16,534 nt of DNA, from contig JANPJV010000026.1 of the NCBI GenBank assembly GCA_031425695.1, positions 1 to 16,534 of the forward strand, in the 5' to 3' direction. The notes under the pieces are model-generated. The model saw only the letters and a program-made list of their open reading frames with translations. It was not told where the DNA came from and made no database searches. Every line of letters starts with the position of its first letter. The first letter of the stretch is position 1. Made by a program: the position numbers and the translations under genes. This stretch comes from JANPJV01 sp031425695. Lineage in GTDB: Bacteria; Pseudomonadota; Gammaproteobacteria; Xanthomonadales; SZUA-5. This document shows positions 8,176 to 16,371 of the stretch, piece by piece.

Positions 8176-9306
8176 ATGACCAACGAAGTTCTGCAACTCA
8201 CATCGCGCCTCATCGCTCTCCCCTCCGTCACGCCGGATGACGCCGGCTGCCAGCAGCTGATTGCGGCGCGGCTCGCCGCGGCCGGGTTTGCGATTACGCC
8301 GCTGCGCTTTGGCGAGACGGATAATCTCTGGGCGACGCATGGTTGGGGGGCGCCGGTGCTGGCGTTGGTGGGGCATACGGATGTAGTGCCGACCGGGCCG
8401 CTCGAGCAGTGGAGCTCGCCGCCGTTCGAACCGACCTTGCGTGAGGGGCGTCTTTACGGCCGTGGCGCGGCGGACATGAAATCGGCGATCGCGGCGATGA
8501 GCATTGCAGCCGAGCGCTTCGTTGCGGCGCATCCGGAGCATCGCGGCACGCTGGCGATTCTCTACACGAGCGACGAAGAAGGTCCGGCCAAGGACGGGAT
8601 CCAGGCGGTCATGCCGTGGCTCGCGCAGCAGGGCACGCGGCTCGATTACGCGCTGATCGGCGAGCCGTCATCGGGTGAGCGCCAGGGTGATCGCATCCGC
8701 ATCGGTCGGCGCGGTTCGATGCATGGGTACCTCACGGTCAAGGGCATCCAGGGCCATGTCGCGTATCCGGAACTGGCGCGCAATCCGATCCACGAATTCG
8801 CACCCGCGCTTGGCGAACTGGTACAGACGCGATTCGACGAGGGCAACGCGCACTTCCCGCCGACTTCCTTCCAGATCTACGAGGTGAAGGCCGGCACCGG
8901 CGCGAACAACGTCATCCCCGGCGAGTTGACGGTCAACTTCAATTTCCGCTACAGCAGTGCATCTACGGAAGCCACCCTGCGCGCGCAGGTCGAAGCGATC
9001 CTGCATCGCCACGGCGTCCACTTCGAGCTGCGTACACGCGTCGCCAGCGCGCCTTTCCTGACCGAGCGCCGCACCTTGATCGATGCGGTGGTAGGCGCGT
9101 GCCGTGAGCACCTCGACATCAACCCGTCGCTCGATACGGGTGGCGGCACCTCCGATGGCCGCTTCATCTCGCCAACGGGTGCGGAAGTGGTCGAGCTCGG
9201 GCCCTTGAACGACAGCATCCACAAGGTGGACGAATGGGTTCAGGTGGACGACCTGGAACCGTTGGCGCAGACCTATCTCGGCGTGATCGAGCGGCTGTTG
9301 TCCTAA
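8176..9306 (+). CDS. dapE: Succinyl-diaminopimelate desuccinylase
   Basis: Zinc-dependent M20-family amidohydrolase that cleaves N-succinyl-L,L-diaminopimelate to L,L-DAP and succinate, later in the same pathway as dapD. The 376-residue product matches the family (E. coli 375). The metal ligands and catalytic acid are visible: H67 (in GHTDVVP), D100 (in GRGAADMK), E134/E135 (in SDEEGPAKDG), E163 (in GEPS) and H349 (in DSIHKVDEW). H194 (in GHVAYP) sits in the lid/dimerisation domain, and GTGANNVIP (240-248) and GGGTSDGRF (322-330) are characteristic of DapE. The start at 8176 gives the family N-terminus, with only a weak ribosome-binding site. It is separated from dapD by an inverted-repeat element, so it may have its own promoter. 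Confidence 0.96.
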   Translation: MTNEVLQLTSRLIALPSVTPDDAGCQQLIAARLAAAGFAITPLRFGETDNLWATHGWGAPVLALVGHTDVVPTGPLEQWSSPPFEPTLREGRLYGRGAADMKSAIAAMSIAAERFVAAHPEHRGTLAILYTSDEEGPAKDGIQAVMPWLAQQGTRLDYALIGEPSSGERQGDRIRIGRRGSMHGYLTVKGIQGHVAYPELARNPIHEFAPALGELVQTRFDEGNAHFPPTSFQIYEVKAGTGANNVIPGELTVNFNFRYSSASTEATLRAQVEAILHRHGVHFELRTRVASAPFLTERRTLIDAVVGACREHLDINPSLDTGGGTSDGRFISPTGAEVVELGPLNDSIHKVDEWVQVDDLEPLAQTYLGVIERLLS

Positions 9307-9364
9307 CAACTCGTGCTGCGGCTGCCGATACACTGCGCCACGAATCTCGGAAGCCCCTGCAAGC

Positions 9365-11329
9365 ATGCCTCTCTGCGACTTGGCAAGACTGCGTCTGCTG
9401 TTGCCTATCGGCCTCTTGATCGCGTCATTCGCCCAGGCCGCGTCGAACGCACAAGCCGGGCCTGCCGCTGAGCGCGCGCTCAAATTCCCCTGGGCCAATC
9501 CGCAGTCGCAACTGAGCTTCGACGGCAACGCCGCGAGTGCGACGCGCTGGACGGCTTCGGGTGGCGAGCTCGCGATCCGCTTCAATGAGGACATGCTCAA
9601 GGCGCACGGAGTCGCCGTGCGCGGCCTCGGCGGGGCGCGCAACGGGCAAGGCCGATGGCTGTTGCCGATCGCCGATAGCGAGACCGTCCGCTTCAGCGTG
9701 GCCGGCACCCAGTTCCAGGAATTCGTCGCCGGCGGCCTGGCCCTGGGCGGCGGTTTCGAGCTTCGCCAGGCGGGCAAGCGACTGCTGCTCGACGCGCTGC
9801 GGTTGGTCCCGGTACACGGAAAAGCCTGGCAACTGCAGCTCACGGATGTGCGCGGTCATGTCTGGTTCGTGAGCGAGCACATGCACTATCAGTTGTCTCC
9901 CGGCTGGGACCAGTTGGCGCTCTTCAACATGGACCTGCGCGCGGGAGCGCGCTTCGCGGAGTGGCTGGGCGAGCCGCTGCTCCAGGGACAGGCCATCGGC
10001 GAGATGGAGGCGCTCACTCGCGTGCGCATGCCGGACGGCATCGGGCTCCTGGACAAGAGCTGCTCCGCGCCCAACTGGCCCAACCAGCCGCGCTCGACCG
10101 GCGAGCTCTGGCAGGCGGACGTGACCCTCATCGACATCGACGATATCGACTGGAAACGCTGCGACGGCTGCGCCGGCAACGTCGGTCCCGCCGATGGACG
10201 GGTGGTCTTCGCGCCCAGTGCGACCCTGCGCAATTCGACCGCGGACAATGCAGCCGATGTTCCCTGGCATGAAAAGTTCTCTGGCTACAACGCGCCCCAC
10301 AACAACGATCAGCATCCCTACTTGATCTGGAACCTGTATCGCCTGAACGCCGACGGCAGTTTCGAGCAGATTGCTCGCTCCGGAGTCAAGCATGCTTTCC
10401 TGACCACCAATATCACCTGCACGGATCCGAGCTGCCAATCGGGCAACGTGCTCGGGAAAGGCTGCATGGACACCTACAGCAGCGGCAACAACGATGGCTC
10501 GATTAACTTGGGTCCTCGCCGCGAAGTGGTCCCCGCACGCGGCATCTGGGGCCGATGCGGCTCGATCTTCGACGTCAACTGCGATCACGTCGCCAACAAT
10601 CTGGCAGTCGATTCCTATCGCGACCGCCTGGTCGTCAATGAAAGCCAGCTGCGCAGCCTGACGAACCCGGGCGCCACCTATTTCATGGATGCGTGGTACA
10701 TCGTTCGCGATGACCGCGATATCTACAACACGATGGGATACGTGCGTGTGCAACCGGTCTTCACCAACACCTGGCAGCTCGGAATCAGCGGGCCATTCAC
10801 AACGGGCCCGGCGATCAACGCCTGGGTGAACCCGACCGCGCCAGGTGCAAACGCGACGAACGTCGAAATCGCGACGCCCGAGGGTCGCGTGCGCGTGGCG
10901 GCGAAGGCGAGCCTGCTCGCCAACGGGCTCTGGCGCTACGACTACGCGTTGATGAACATCGATTTTTCGCGCGCGCAGGTCGAACGCGTTGGCGTCGCGA
11001 ATCAACCGGCGGCCGAAGTGTTCCGCGTCGGCCGCAACTTCGGTTTCTCGGCGTTCGAGATTGCCAGCCGTGATCCGCAAGCCGCCACCGTGGAGTTTTC
11101 GGACGGCGACCTCAGCGCGGGCAACGACTGGACGGTTGACGTCGACAAGCAGCGCGTGCGTTGGCAAGGAGGCGAGAACCGGACGCTCGACTGGGGCACG
11201 CTCTACTCGTTCAGCCTGCAGTCCCGCCGCGCCCCCGGCCCCGCCCTCGGTGTCCTCCAGATCCTCGACCCCGGCAAGACACCGTCGCTGTCTGCGATGC
11301 TGATCGGGCCGACCGGGGCGCCGGAGTAG
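9365..11329 (+). CDS. Secreted cysteine-rich protein of unknown function (paralog 1)
   Basis: I do not recognise a named family. The 654-residue product starts with a signal peptide (charged start, then LLLPIGLLIASFAQA, with probable cleavage near residue 25). The mature part is rich in small and aromatic residues and looks beta-rich, with no further membrane segment. Eight mature cysteines are at 233, 266, 269 (CxxC), 352, 357, 367, 398 and 406. Strong motifs are SAPNWPN, FSGY, NNDQHPYLIWNLYR (N314-H317 region), SGVKHAFLT, TYSSGNND, RGIWGRCGSI (392-401) and VRDD.DIYNTMGY. The C-terminal third has NFGFSAFEIA and a WGTLYSFSL segment. It ends IGPTGAPE. The start at 9365 is preferred because the signal peptide follows directly, although the ribosome-binding site is weak. 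It lies 58 nt after dapE, is paralogous to the next gene along its whole length, and an inverted GTCCGGAC pair follows its stop by 12 nt. Confidence 0.85.
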   Translation: MPLCDLARLRLLLPIGLLIASFAQAASNAQAGPAAERALKFPWANPQSQLSFDGNAASATRWTASGGELAIRFNEDMLKAHGVAVRGLGGARNGQGRWLLPIADSETVRFSVAGTQFQEFVAGGLALGGGFELRQAGKRLLLDALRLVPVHGKAWQLQLTDVRGHVWFVSEHMHYQLSPGWDQLALFNMDLRAGARFAEWLGEPLLQGQAIGEMEALTRVRMPDGIGLLDKSCSAPNWPNQPRSTGELWQADVTLIDIDDIDWKRCDGCAGNVGPADGRVVFAPSATLRNSTADNAADVPWHEKFSGYNAPHNNDQHPYLIWNLYRLNADGSFEQIARSGVKHAFLTTNITCTDPSCQSGNVLGKGCMDTYSSGNNDGSINLGPRREVVPARGIWGRCGSIFDVNCDHVANNLAVDSYRDRLVVNESQLRSLTNPGATYFMDAWYIVRDDRDIYNTMGYVRVQPVFTNTWQLGISGPFTTGPAINAWVNPTAPGANATNVEIATPEGRVRVAAKASLLANGLWRYDYALMNIDFSRAQVERVGVANQPAAEVFRVGRNFGFSAFEIASRDPQAATVEFSDGDLSAGNDWTVDVDKQRVRWQGGENRTLDWGTLYSFSLQSRRAPGPALGVLQILDPGKTPSLSAMLIGPTGAPE

Positions 11330-11341
11330 GTTCGGACTTTT

Positions 11342-11413
11342 GTGGGTTCGGACCTTGTCCGAACGCTCTCCGCTGAAATTCAGTGAAAGCGTCCGGACAA
11401 GGTCCGGACCCAC
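11342..11413. repeat. GTCCGGAC-family inverted pair after paralog 1
   Basis: The left copy (11342-11367) and the reverse complement of the right copy (11388-11413) match at 24 of 26 positions; both have the form GTGGG-TYCGGACcttGTCCGRAC-GCT. Each copy can form its own hairpin with a 3-nt loop, or the two can pair with each other over a 20-nt centre holding the palindrome CTGAAATTCAG. It begins 12 nt after the stop of the first paralog. The left copy carries two C-to-T type changes relative to the family core. From 11414 to 11542 I see only a small TCACGC/GCGTGA hairpin (11449-11466) and the upstream region of the next gene. Confidence 0.8.
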
Positions 11414-11542
11414 GGAGCATCAGCCACCGCCGCGTACCGTCGGTCACATCACGCCGTTTTGCGTGAACCGTCTCATCAGTCATGCAGCGACGTCGACGTT
11501 ACTGCCCGTACACTTGACCGGATAGACGATTGGAGTCCGCGC

Positions 11543-13519
11543 ATGCCCCCTTCCCTTCGCTTGCCATGGTCACTCGCCTTGCTGCTGGGCGCGGGTCTTG
11601 CGCTGGCCGCCGACGCGCCCTTTACCTGGCCGGAGCCGGGTACCGCGGCGCCGCTCGATCCCACCTCCTTGCTCGCTCCCCAGTGGACGGCGTGGGGTGG
11701 CCGGGCCACCTTGCGTTTCGACGCCCATCTGTTGGCGCCTTATGGTGCGGAAATAAGCGTCGCCGGCGCAGCCCAATCCACGTCGGGGGATCTGCATCTG
11801 CCGATCCGTGAGCAGGGTGGCCTGGAGTTCAAGATTGGCGGCACCCAGTTCCAGGGTTTCGTCGAAGGTCATTGGCAACTTCGCGGCGCGCTCAAGATCC
11901 GCGCCGGCAAGCGCGAGCTCATCCTCCAGGATCTGAAACTGGTCCCACGCGCATCGAACAGTTGGGATCTCGACGTGGTCGATGCCGACGGCACGGTGTG
12001 GTTCGTCAACGATCATGTCCACTACCAGATCTCGCCGGACCGCACGCAGATCGAGCTGTTCAACATGGATCTGCGCGCCACGCCGGCGCTGGCGAAATGG
12101 CTGGGCGACAGCAATGTCGAGGGGCATCGCCTCGGCGGCATGGCCGTCTCCAGTGCGGTCCGCGTCGATGGCGACGTCAGCAAATCGCTCAAGTCTTGCA
12201 CGGCGCCCAATTGGCCCAACTCGGCCAACCCGGGCGGCCCGTGGCGCGCAGACGTGATGCTGAACGACATGTCCTCGATCGACCTCATGAACTGCGTGAA
12301 TTGTGTCGGCGAAGGCGCCGGCACTGGCGGGCAAGTAGTGTTCGCACCGAACGCCACGCTGGTCAATTCCTCGGCGTTGAATGACCCGAACACGCCCTTC
12401 AATGCCGCAGAAGTCCCGTGGTACTTCAAGTTTTCCGGCTATCGCCCGCCGTACAACAACGACCAGCATCCGTTCCTGATCTGGAACCTCTACCGCCAGA
12501 ACAGCGATGGCACCGTCGACCAGATCGGGCGCTCCGGCATCAAGCATGCGTTCCTGACCATCAATTTCGGTTGCGCCGATCCCACCTGCGGCTCGATCGA
12601 CGGGTCGATCCTTGGTCGCGGCTGTGGCGACGTGTACAGCTCGGGCAACAACGACGAGGGCAATGCGCTCGGACCGCGCAGCGAGGTCGTGCCAGCGCGC
12701 GGGATCTGGGGCCGCTGCGGTTCGATCTACGATGCCAATTGCGATCACTCGCCAACAAATCCCAGCGATCCACTACAGATGCGCGACCGCATGGTCGTCA
12801 CCGAGAGCCAGATCCGCGCGAGCGCCAATCCGGGTGCGCGTTATTTCATGGAATCCTGGTACGTGGTCCGCGATGACATCAACATCTACAACACCATGGG
12901 CTACCGCGAGGTGCAGCCAGGCTTTGGCGGCACCTGGCAGATGGCGAACGTCGGGGCCTTTACCCAGGGTCCCTTCATCAACAGCTGGGTCGACCCCGCC
13001 TTGCCGGTCGCAAACCGGGCAAATGCCGAAATCACCAGCAGCGAAGGCAAGGCGCGCGTGGCCGTCCGCGCGAGCTACCGGGGCAATGGCGTGTGGCGCT
13101 ACGACTACGCGGTCATGAACCTCGACTACTCACGCCCGCAGATGCAGTTGCAGCCGGTGGCCGGGAACCCGAGCGCCGAGGTCTATCGGGTGACCCGCAA
13201 TTTCGGCTTCTCGGCCTTCGAAGTCGCGCGCGTTGCGGGTTCGAGCGCGACCGCGGTGCGCTTCTCGGACGGCGACAACGAGAGCCAAAACCAATGGGTA
13301 GGAAGCGTCAATGCCGGCAATGTCCGCTGGGCCGGCGCCGAAAGCAGCGCGCTCAACTGGGGCTCGCTGTATGCATTCTCGATTGAGTCGGACACCGCTC
13401 CTGGGCCCGCCAATGCCACCCTCAACGTGCTCGACGCGGGCTCTCCCGCCCAATTTGCCGCAAGCGTGATCGGCCCGACCGGTGCGGTGGGTGGGTTGTT
13501 CGAGGATGGGCTGGAGTAG
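11543..13519 (+). CDS. Secreted cysteine-rich protein of unknown function (paralog 2)
   Basis: This is the tandem paralog of the preceding gene, and the family is likewise unrecognised. The 658-residue product has a signal peptide (MPPSLRLPWSLALLLGAG, with cleavage after LALA near residue 22). The start at 11543 is chosen for that signal and for GGAG 8 nt upstream; the open frame to 11459 would bury the signal. All eight mature cysteines of paralog 1 are kept at 219, 251, 254 (CxxC), 344, 349, 361, 392 and 400, as are SAPNWPN (here TAPNWPN), NDQHP (306-310), KHAFLT, VYSSGNND, VPARGIWGRCGSI and NIYNTMGY. It differs most in the N-terminal 200 residues and at the end, where GPTGAV is followed by GGLFEDGLE. 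That tail resembles the DGFE-type C-termini I associate with exported proteins of related bacteria. An enzymatic or adhesive role cannot be decided from sequence alone. Confidence 0.87.
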   Translation: MPPSLRLPWSLALLLGAGLALAADAPFTWPEPGTAAPLDPTSLLAPQWTAWGGRATLRFDAHLLAPYGAEISVAGAAQSTSGDLHLPIREQGGLEFKIGGTQFQGFVEGHWQLRGALKIRAGKRELILQDLKLVPRASNSWDLDVVDADGTVWFVNDHVHYQISPDRTQIELFNMDLRATPALAKWLGDSNVEGHRLGGMAVSSAVRVDGDVSKSLKSCTAPNWPNSANPGGPWRADVMLNDMSSIDLMNCVNCVGEGAGTGGQVVFAPNATLVNSSALNDPNTPFNAAEVPWYFKFSGYRPPYNNDQHPFLIWNLYRQNSDGTVDQIGRSGIKHAFLTINFGCADPTCGSIDGSILGRGCGDVYSSGNNDEGNALGPRSEVVPARGIWGRCGSIYDANCDHSPTNPSDPLQMRDRMVVTESQIRASANPGARYFMESWYVVRDDINIYNTMGYREVQPGFGGTWQMANVGAFTQGPFINSWVDPALPVANRANAEITSSEGKARVAVRASYRGNGVWRYDYAVMNLDYSRPQMQLQPVAGNPSAEVYRVTRNFGFSAFEVARVAGSSATAVRFSDGDNESQNQWVGSVNAGNVRWAGAESSALNWGSLYAFSIESDTAPGPANATLNVLDAGSPAQFAASVIGPTGAVGGLFEDGLE

Positions 13520-13532
13520 GGCATTCGCTGGT

Positions 13533-13608
13533 GTGGGTCCGGACCGTGTCCGGACGCTTTTTGTCATGCAAAGCTAATAAAGAGCGTCCGGACAAGGTCC
13601 GGACCCAC
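13533..13608. repeat. GTCCGGAC-family inverted pair after paralog 2
   Basis: The left copy (13533-13558) and the reverse complement of the right copy (13583-13608) differ at one position, in the 3-nt loop of the core GTCCGGAC-CNT-GTCCGGAC. A 24-nt AT-richer centre separates them, starting with a T run. It lies 13 nt after the stop of paralog 2, the same arrangement as at 11342-11413, while the centres of the two pairs are unrelated. Because the left hairpin is followed by a TTTTT tract on the plus strand, this pair could act as an intrinsic terminator for paralog 2. Confidence 0.82.
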
Positions 13609-13706
13609 GCAAAGCAGTTGCGAACATTCCGGCCAACCGAAAAACGGTAGATTGCACGGCCCCGTGTCCCTGCCCCTGCGGCTACATCCTGCCTTCGAGC
13701 ACCTCC

Positions 13707-15548
13707 ATGCCCTTCTCGTTGCGTCTGCTGCCGCTACTGATCGCCTCCGCTCTGCTTGGCGCATGCACGCAACCACCGCCGGCACCGGCATCCGAGAACG
13801 CGACTGCGACAGGCACGGCGTCAGCAGCAGTCGCACTGGTCCAGCGGGTCAACGACGAATCCTACGAGCGGCAGCGTGAGCAGAGCGCGGCGCAGTGGAC
13901 CGCGGCGACGTATATCAACGAAGACACGCAGTTGCTTGCCGCGAAGGCCGGCGAGCGCGATCTCGCCTATCAGGCCCAGATCCTGGATGAGGTCAAGCGC
14001 TTCGCGAGGGTCGACGTGGATACTGCGACGCGGCGCGCGCTCGGCCTGCTGTTGTCCGGGCGCACCGTGCTGCCGCCGAGCGGCGCCGCGGCCCAGGCCG
14101 AGTTGACCACGCTCGCGGCGCGGCTGGAAGCCGCTTTCGGCGCAGCCAAGGCTTGTGCAGATCCGGCCCGGCCCGATACCTGTCGCGACCTGATCGATCT
14201 TTCGCGAGTGCTGGGCGAGAGCCGCGATCCGGCGGTTTTGCGGCAGGCCTGGATCGACTGGCACAACACCGCGCGCGTGATGCGCACCGATTTCCAGCGC
14301 CTGGCCGAGTTGATGAATGCCGGCGCGCGGGAATATGGGTTCAAGGACACCGGCGACCTGTGGCGCTCCGGGTACGACATGAGCGCGCAGGATTTTTCGC
14401 TGGAGACCGAGCGCCTGTGGAGCGAAGTGCAGCCGCTCTACAGTTCGCTGCAGTGCTACGTGCGCAAACGCCTGAGCCAGCATTACGGCGAATCCGAAGT
14501 GCCGCGCACCGGACCGATCCCGGCGCATGTGCTCGGCAACATGTGGCAGCAGGATTGGAGCCATGTGTACCCGCTGGTCGAACCCTATCCCGGCGTTGCC
14601 AGCCTGAATGTCACCGGTGGCCTCAAAAAGGCGAAATATGACGCGGTCAAGCTGACCCGCCAAGCCGAGGGTTTCTACCGATCACTCGGCATGCCGGCGC
14701 TCCCCGAGAGCTTCTGGCAGCGCTCGCTGCTGGTCAAACCGGCCGGCCGCGACGTGCAGTGCCACGCCAGCGCCTGGGACATCGACATGCGCGGCGACGT
14801 GCGCATCAAGATGTGCATCGAGGCCGACGAGGAGAACCTGCGCACGATCTACCACGAGCTCGGCCACGTCTATTACTACCTCGCCTACCACCACCAGTCA
14901 CCGCTGTTCCAGACTGGCGCCCACGATGGCTTCCACGAGGCCATCGGCGACGCGGTGGTGCTCTCGCTGACGCCGGAGTACCTCGCGAAGATCGGGTTGG
15001 TCGGCATGCAGAAGGCGAGCGAGGAAGCGGCCATCAATGCACAGATGAAGATGGCGCTCGAAAAGATCGCGTTCCTGCCCTTCGGCAAGCTGATCGACCA
15101 GTGGCGCTGGGGCGTTTTCGACGGCTCGATCCCGCCCTCGCGCTACAACGCGAGCTGGTGGGAGCTCAAGGAACGCTACCAGGGGGTCAAGCCGCCGGTG
15201 GCGCGCACCGAAGACGATTTCGACCCGGGCGCGAAGTACCACGTGCCGGCCAACACGCCGTATACCCGCTACTTCCTCGCCCACATCCTGCAGTTCCAGT
15301 TCCAGCGCAGCATGTGCCGGGATATCGGCCACCAGGGCCCGCTGTCGACCTGCAGCATCTTCGACAACCCGGAAGCCGGGGCGAAACTCTGGGCGATGCT
15401 CGGCAAAGGTGCAGCGCAGCCGTGGCAGCAGACACTCGAGGAATTCTCGGGCAGCGACCGGATGGAAGCCGATGCCGTGCTTGAATACTTCAAGCCGCTG
15501 CAGCTTTGGCTGGAAAAACAGAACGCAGGGGAGCAGTGCGGCTGGTAG
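13707..15548 (+). CDS. Lipoprotein peptidase M2 (ACE-like dipeptidyl carboxypeptidase)
   Basis: Member of peptidase family M2, whose members release C-terminal dipeptides. The 613-residue product begins with a lipoprotein signal ending LGAC, with lipidated C20. Threonine at +2 rather than aspartate predicts outer-membrane sorting, and a Pro/Ala/Ser/Thr linker follows. The zinc site is complete: HELGH with H383, E384 and H387, and the third ligand E411 in GFHEAIGD. K510, H512, R521 and Y522 in KYHVPANTPYTRY match the substrate- and chloride-binding strip of human ACE. The FQFQRSMC segment after it is also typical. Length and motif order match single-domain M2 enzymes such as the one known in Xanthomonas. 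It follows an inverted-repeat pair and lies 35 nt before the GPP34 gene, so the two may be cotranscribed. Physiological substrates are unknown. Confidence 0.94.
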   Translation: MPFSLRLLPLLIASALLGACTQPPPAPASENATATGTASAAVALVQRVNDESYERQREQSAAQWTAATYINEDTQLLAAKAGERDLAYQAQILDEVKRFARVDVDTATRRALGLLLSGRTVLPPSGAAAQAELTTLAARLEAAFGAAKACADPARPDTCRDLIDLSRVLGESRDPAVLRQAWIDWHNTARVMRTDFQRLAELMNAGAREYGFKDTGDLWRSGYDMSAQDFSLETERLWSEVQPLYSSLQCYVRKRLSQHYGESEVPRTGPIPAHVLGNMWQQDWSHVYPLVEPYPGVASLNVTGGLKKAKYDAVKLTRQAEGFYRSLGMPALPESFWQRSLLVKPAGRDVQCHASAWDIDMRGDVRIKMCIEADEENLRTIYHELGHVYYYLAYHHQSPLFQTGAHDGFHEAIGDAVVLSLTPEYLAKIGLVGMQKASEEAAINAQMKMALEKIAFLPFGKLIDQWRWGVFDGSIPPSRYNASWWELKERYQGVKPPVARTEDDFDPGAKYHVPANTPYTRYFLAHILQFQFQRSMCRDIGHQGPLSTCSIFDNPEAGAKLWAMLGKGAAQPWQQTLEEFSGSDRMEADAVLEYFKPLQLWLEKQNAGEQCGW

Positions 15549-15583
15549 GCTCTTGACCTGGATTTTGAGGAAACATTGCGCGC

Positions 15584-16246
15584 GTGTTGATCGGCGAAGA
15601 TTTATTGCTGATGTCGCTGGATGTGACCACTGGACGGCCGATCGGCCGCCTGGGCGCGATCCAGCGACCGCGCTTCCTGAGCGCGTGCCTGCTGGCCGAG
15701 CTCGCGGTACAGAAGCAGATTGGCTGGACGCCGGACGGGGTCAGCATTTTCGACGACCTGCCTTCCTTCCATGCGCTGATTGGCGAGGCGCTCGGGGTCG
15801 TCCGCCATGGCTCGATCGCCAATCCGGCTGCCGGCATCCGTGCCGTCAGCAAGGAGATCCGCGACCTCAGGGATCGTCATCTCACCAGTCTGGTCGACCG
15901 TGGACTGCTCCACGAGGGCGGCCGCCGCCGCTATTTCATCGCCGGCCCGCGCACCTACCCGGTACGCTCCACGCGTGCCCGCAACGAGGCCATCGAGCAC
16001 CTGCGCGAAGCGGCAATCGGCACCAGCAACTCGATGCGCAGCCTTGCCTTGCTGCTGCTTGCCGACTCCGTCGCTGCCACCCTGCACCTGCTCTCGGAAT
16101 CCGAGGCCAACGAAGCCAGCACCCGCGCCACCGCGCTCATCCGCGACGTCAAGGAAGAACTCCCCCAAACCCTCGACTGGTCCCAGACCCACAGCGCCAT
16201 CTCCATGCTCGTCGGCATCGTCGAGGCGTTGCCCCACGTGCTTTGA
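15584..16246 (+). CDS. GPP34 (GOLPH3/Vps74-like) family protein
   Basis: The 220-residue product resembles the GPP34 family: an N-terminal IGEDLLLMSLD followed by TTGRPIG (2-21), a helix with LLAELAVQKQI (36-46), the segment SLVDRGLLHEGGRRRYFI (102-119), PRTYPVRSTRARNEAIEHLR (122-141), and a leucine-rich C-terminal helix around residues 150-170. Eukaryotic members bind phosphatidylinositol-4-phosphate on Golgi membranes and retain glycosyltransferases; the role of bacterial members is largely unknown. No signal peptide or clear membrane span is seen, so it is probably cytoplasmic or peripheral. Translation starts at a GTG (15584) with GAGGA about 12 nt upstream, a somewhat long spacing. It may share a transcript with the M2 peptidase gene. 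Identification is by recognition of family motifs without a search. Confidence 0.75.
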   Translation: MLIGEDLLLMSLDVTTGRPIGRLGAIQRPRFLSACLLAELAVQKQIGWTPDGVSIFDDLPSFHALIGEALGVVRHGSIANPAAGIRAVSKEIRDLRDRHLTSLVDRGLLHEGGRRRYFIAGPRTYPVRSTRARNEAIEHLREAAIGTSNSMRSLALLLLADSVAATLHLLSESEANEASTRATALIRDVKEELPQTLDWSQTHSAISMLVGIVEALPHVL

Positions 16247-16270
16247 GCGCTCCGTCGAGTTCAATGTCCA

Positions 16271-16298
16271 ATCGGGACTCGGGACTCGGGACTCGGGG
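16271..16298. repeat. Four-unit heptamer repeat (CTCGGGA orientation)
   Basis: Four consecutive 7-nt units: ATCGGGA, CTCGGGA, CTCGGGA and CTCGGGG. These are the reverse complement of the long TCCCGAG array that begins 73 nt downstream, so the two arrays can pair. The spacer (16299-16371) has no gene and no other clear structure. Confidence 0.8.
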
Positions 16299-16371
16299 CT
16301 CGCTGAAGCCGAGAAGCAACATCTGGACTTCGCGAGACCGTTTGTCCATTCCGTTGATCTTTGCTCGCAAG

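Noticed and set aside
9425..11413. Long open frame (662 codons) on the minus strand opposite paralog 1
   Set aside because: The plus-strand product has a signal peptide and is conserved with its tandem paralog. The minus frame is a GC-driven shadow that also reads through the palindromic repeat.
11570..12748. Open frame of 392 codons on the minus strand opposite paralog 2
   Set aside because: Shadow of the plus-strand gene. It looks similar to the one opposite paralog 1 only because the underlying genes are paralogs.
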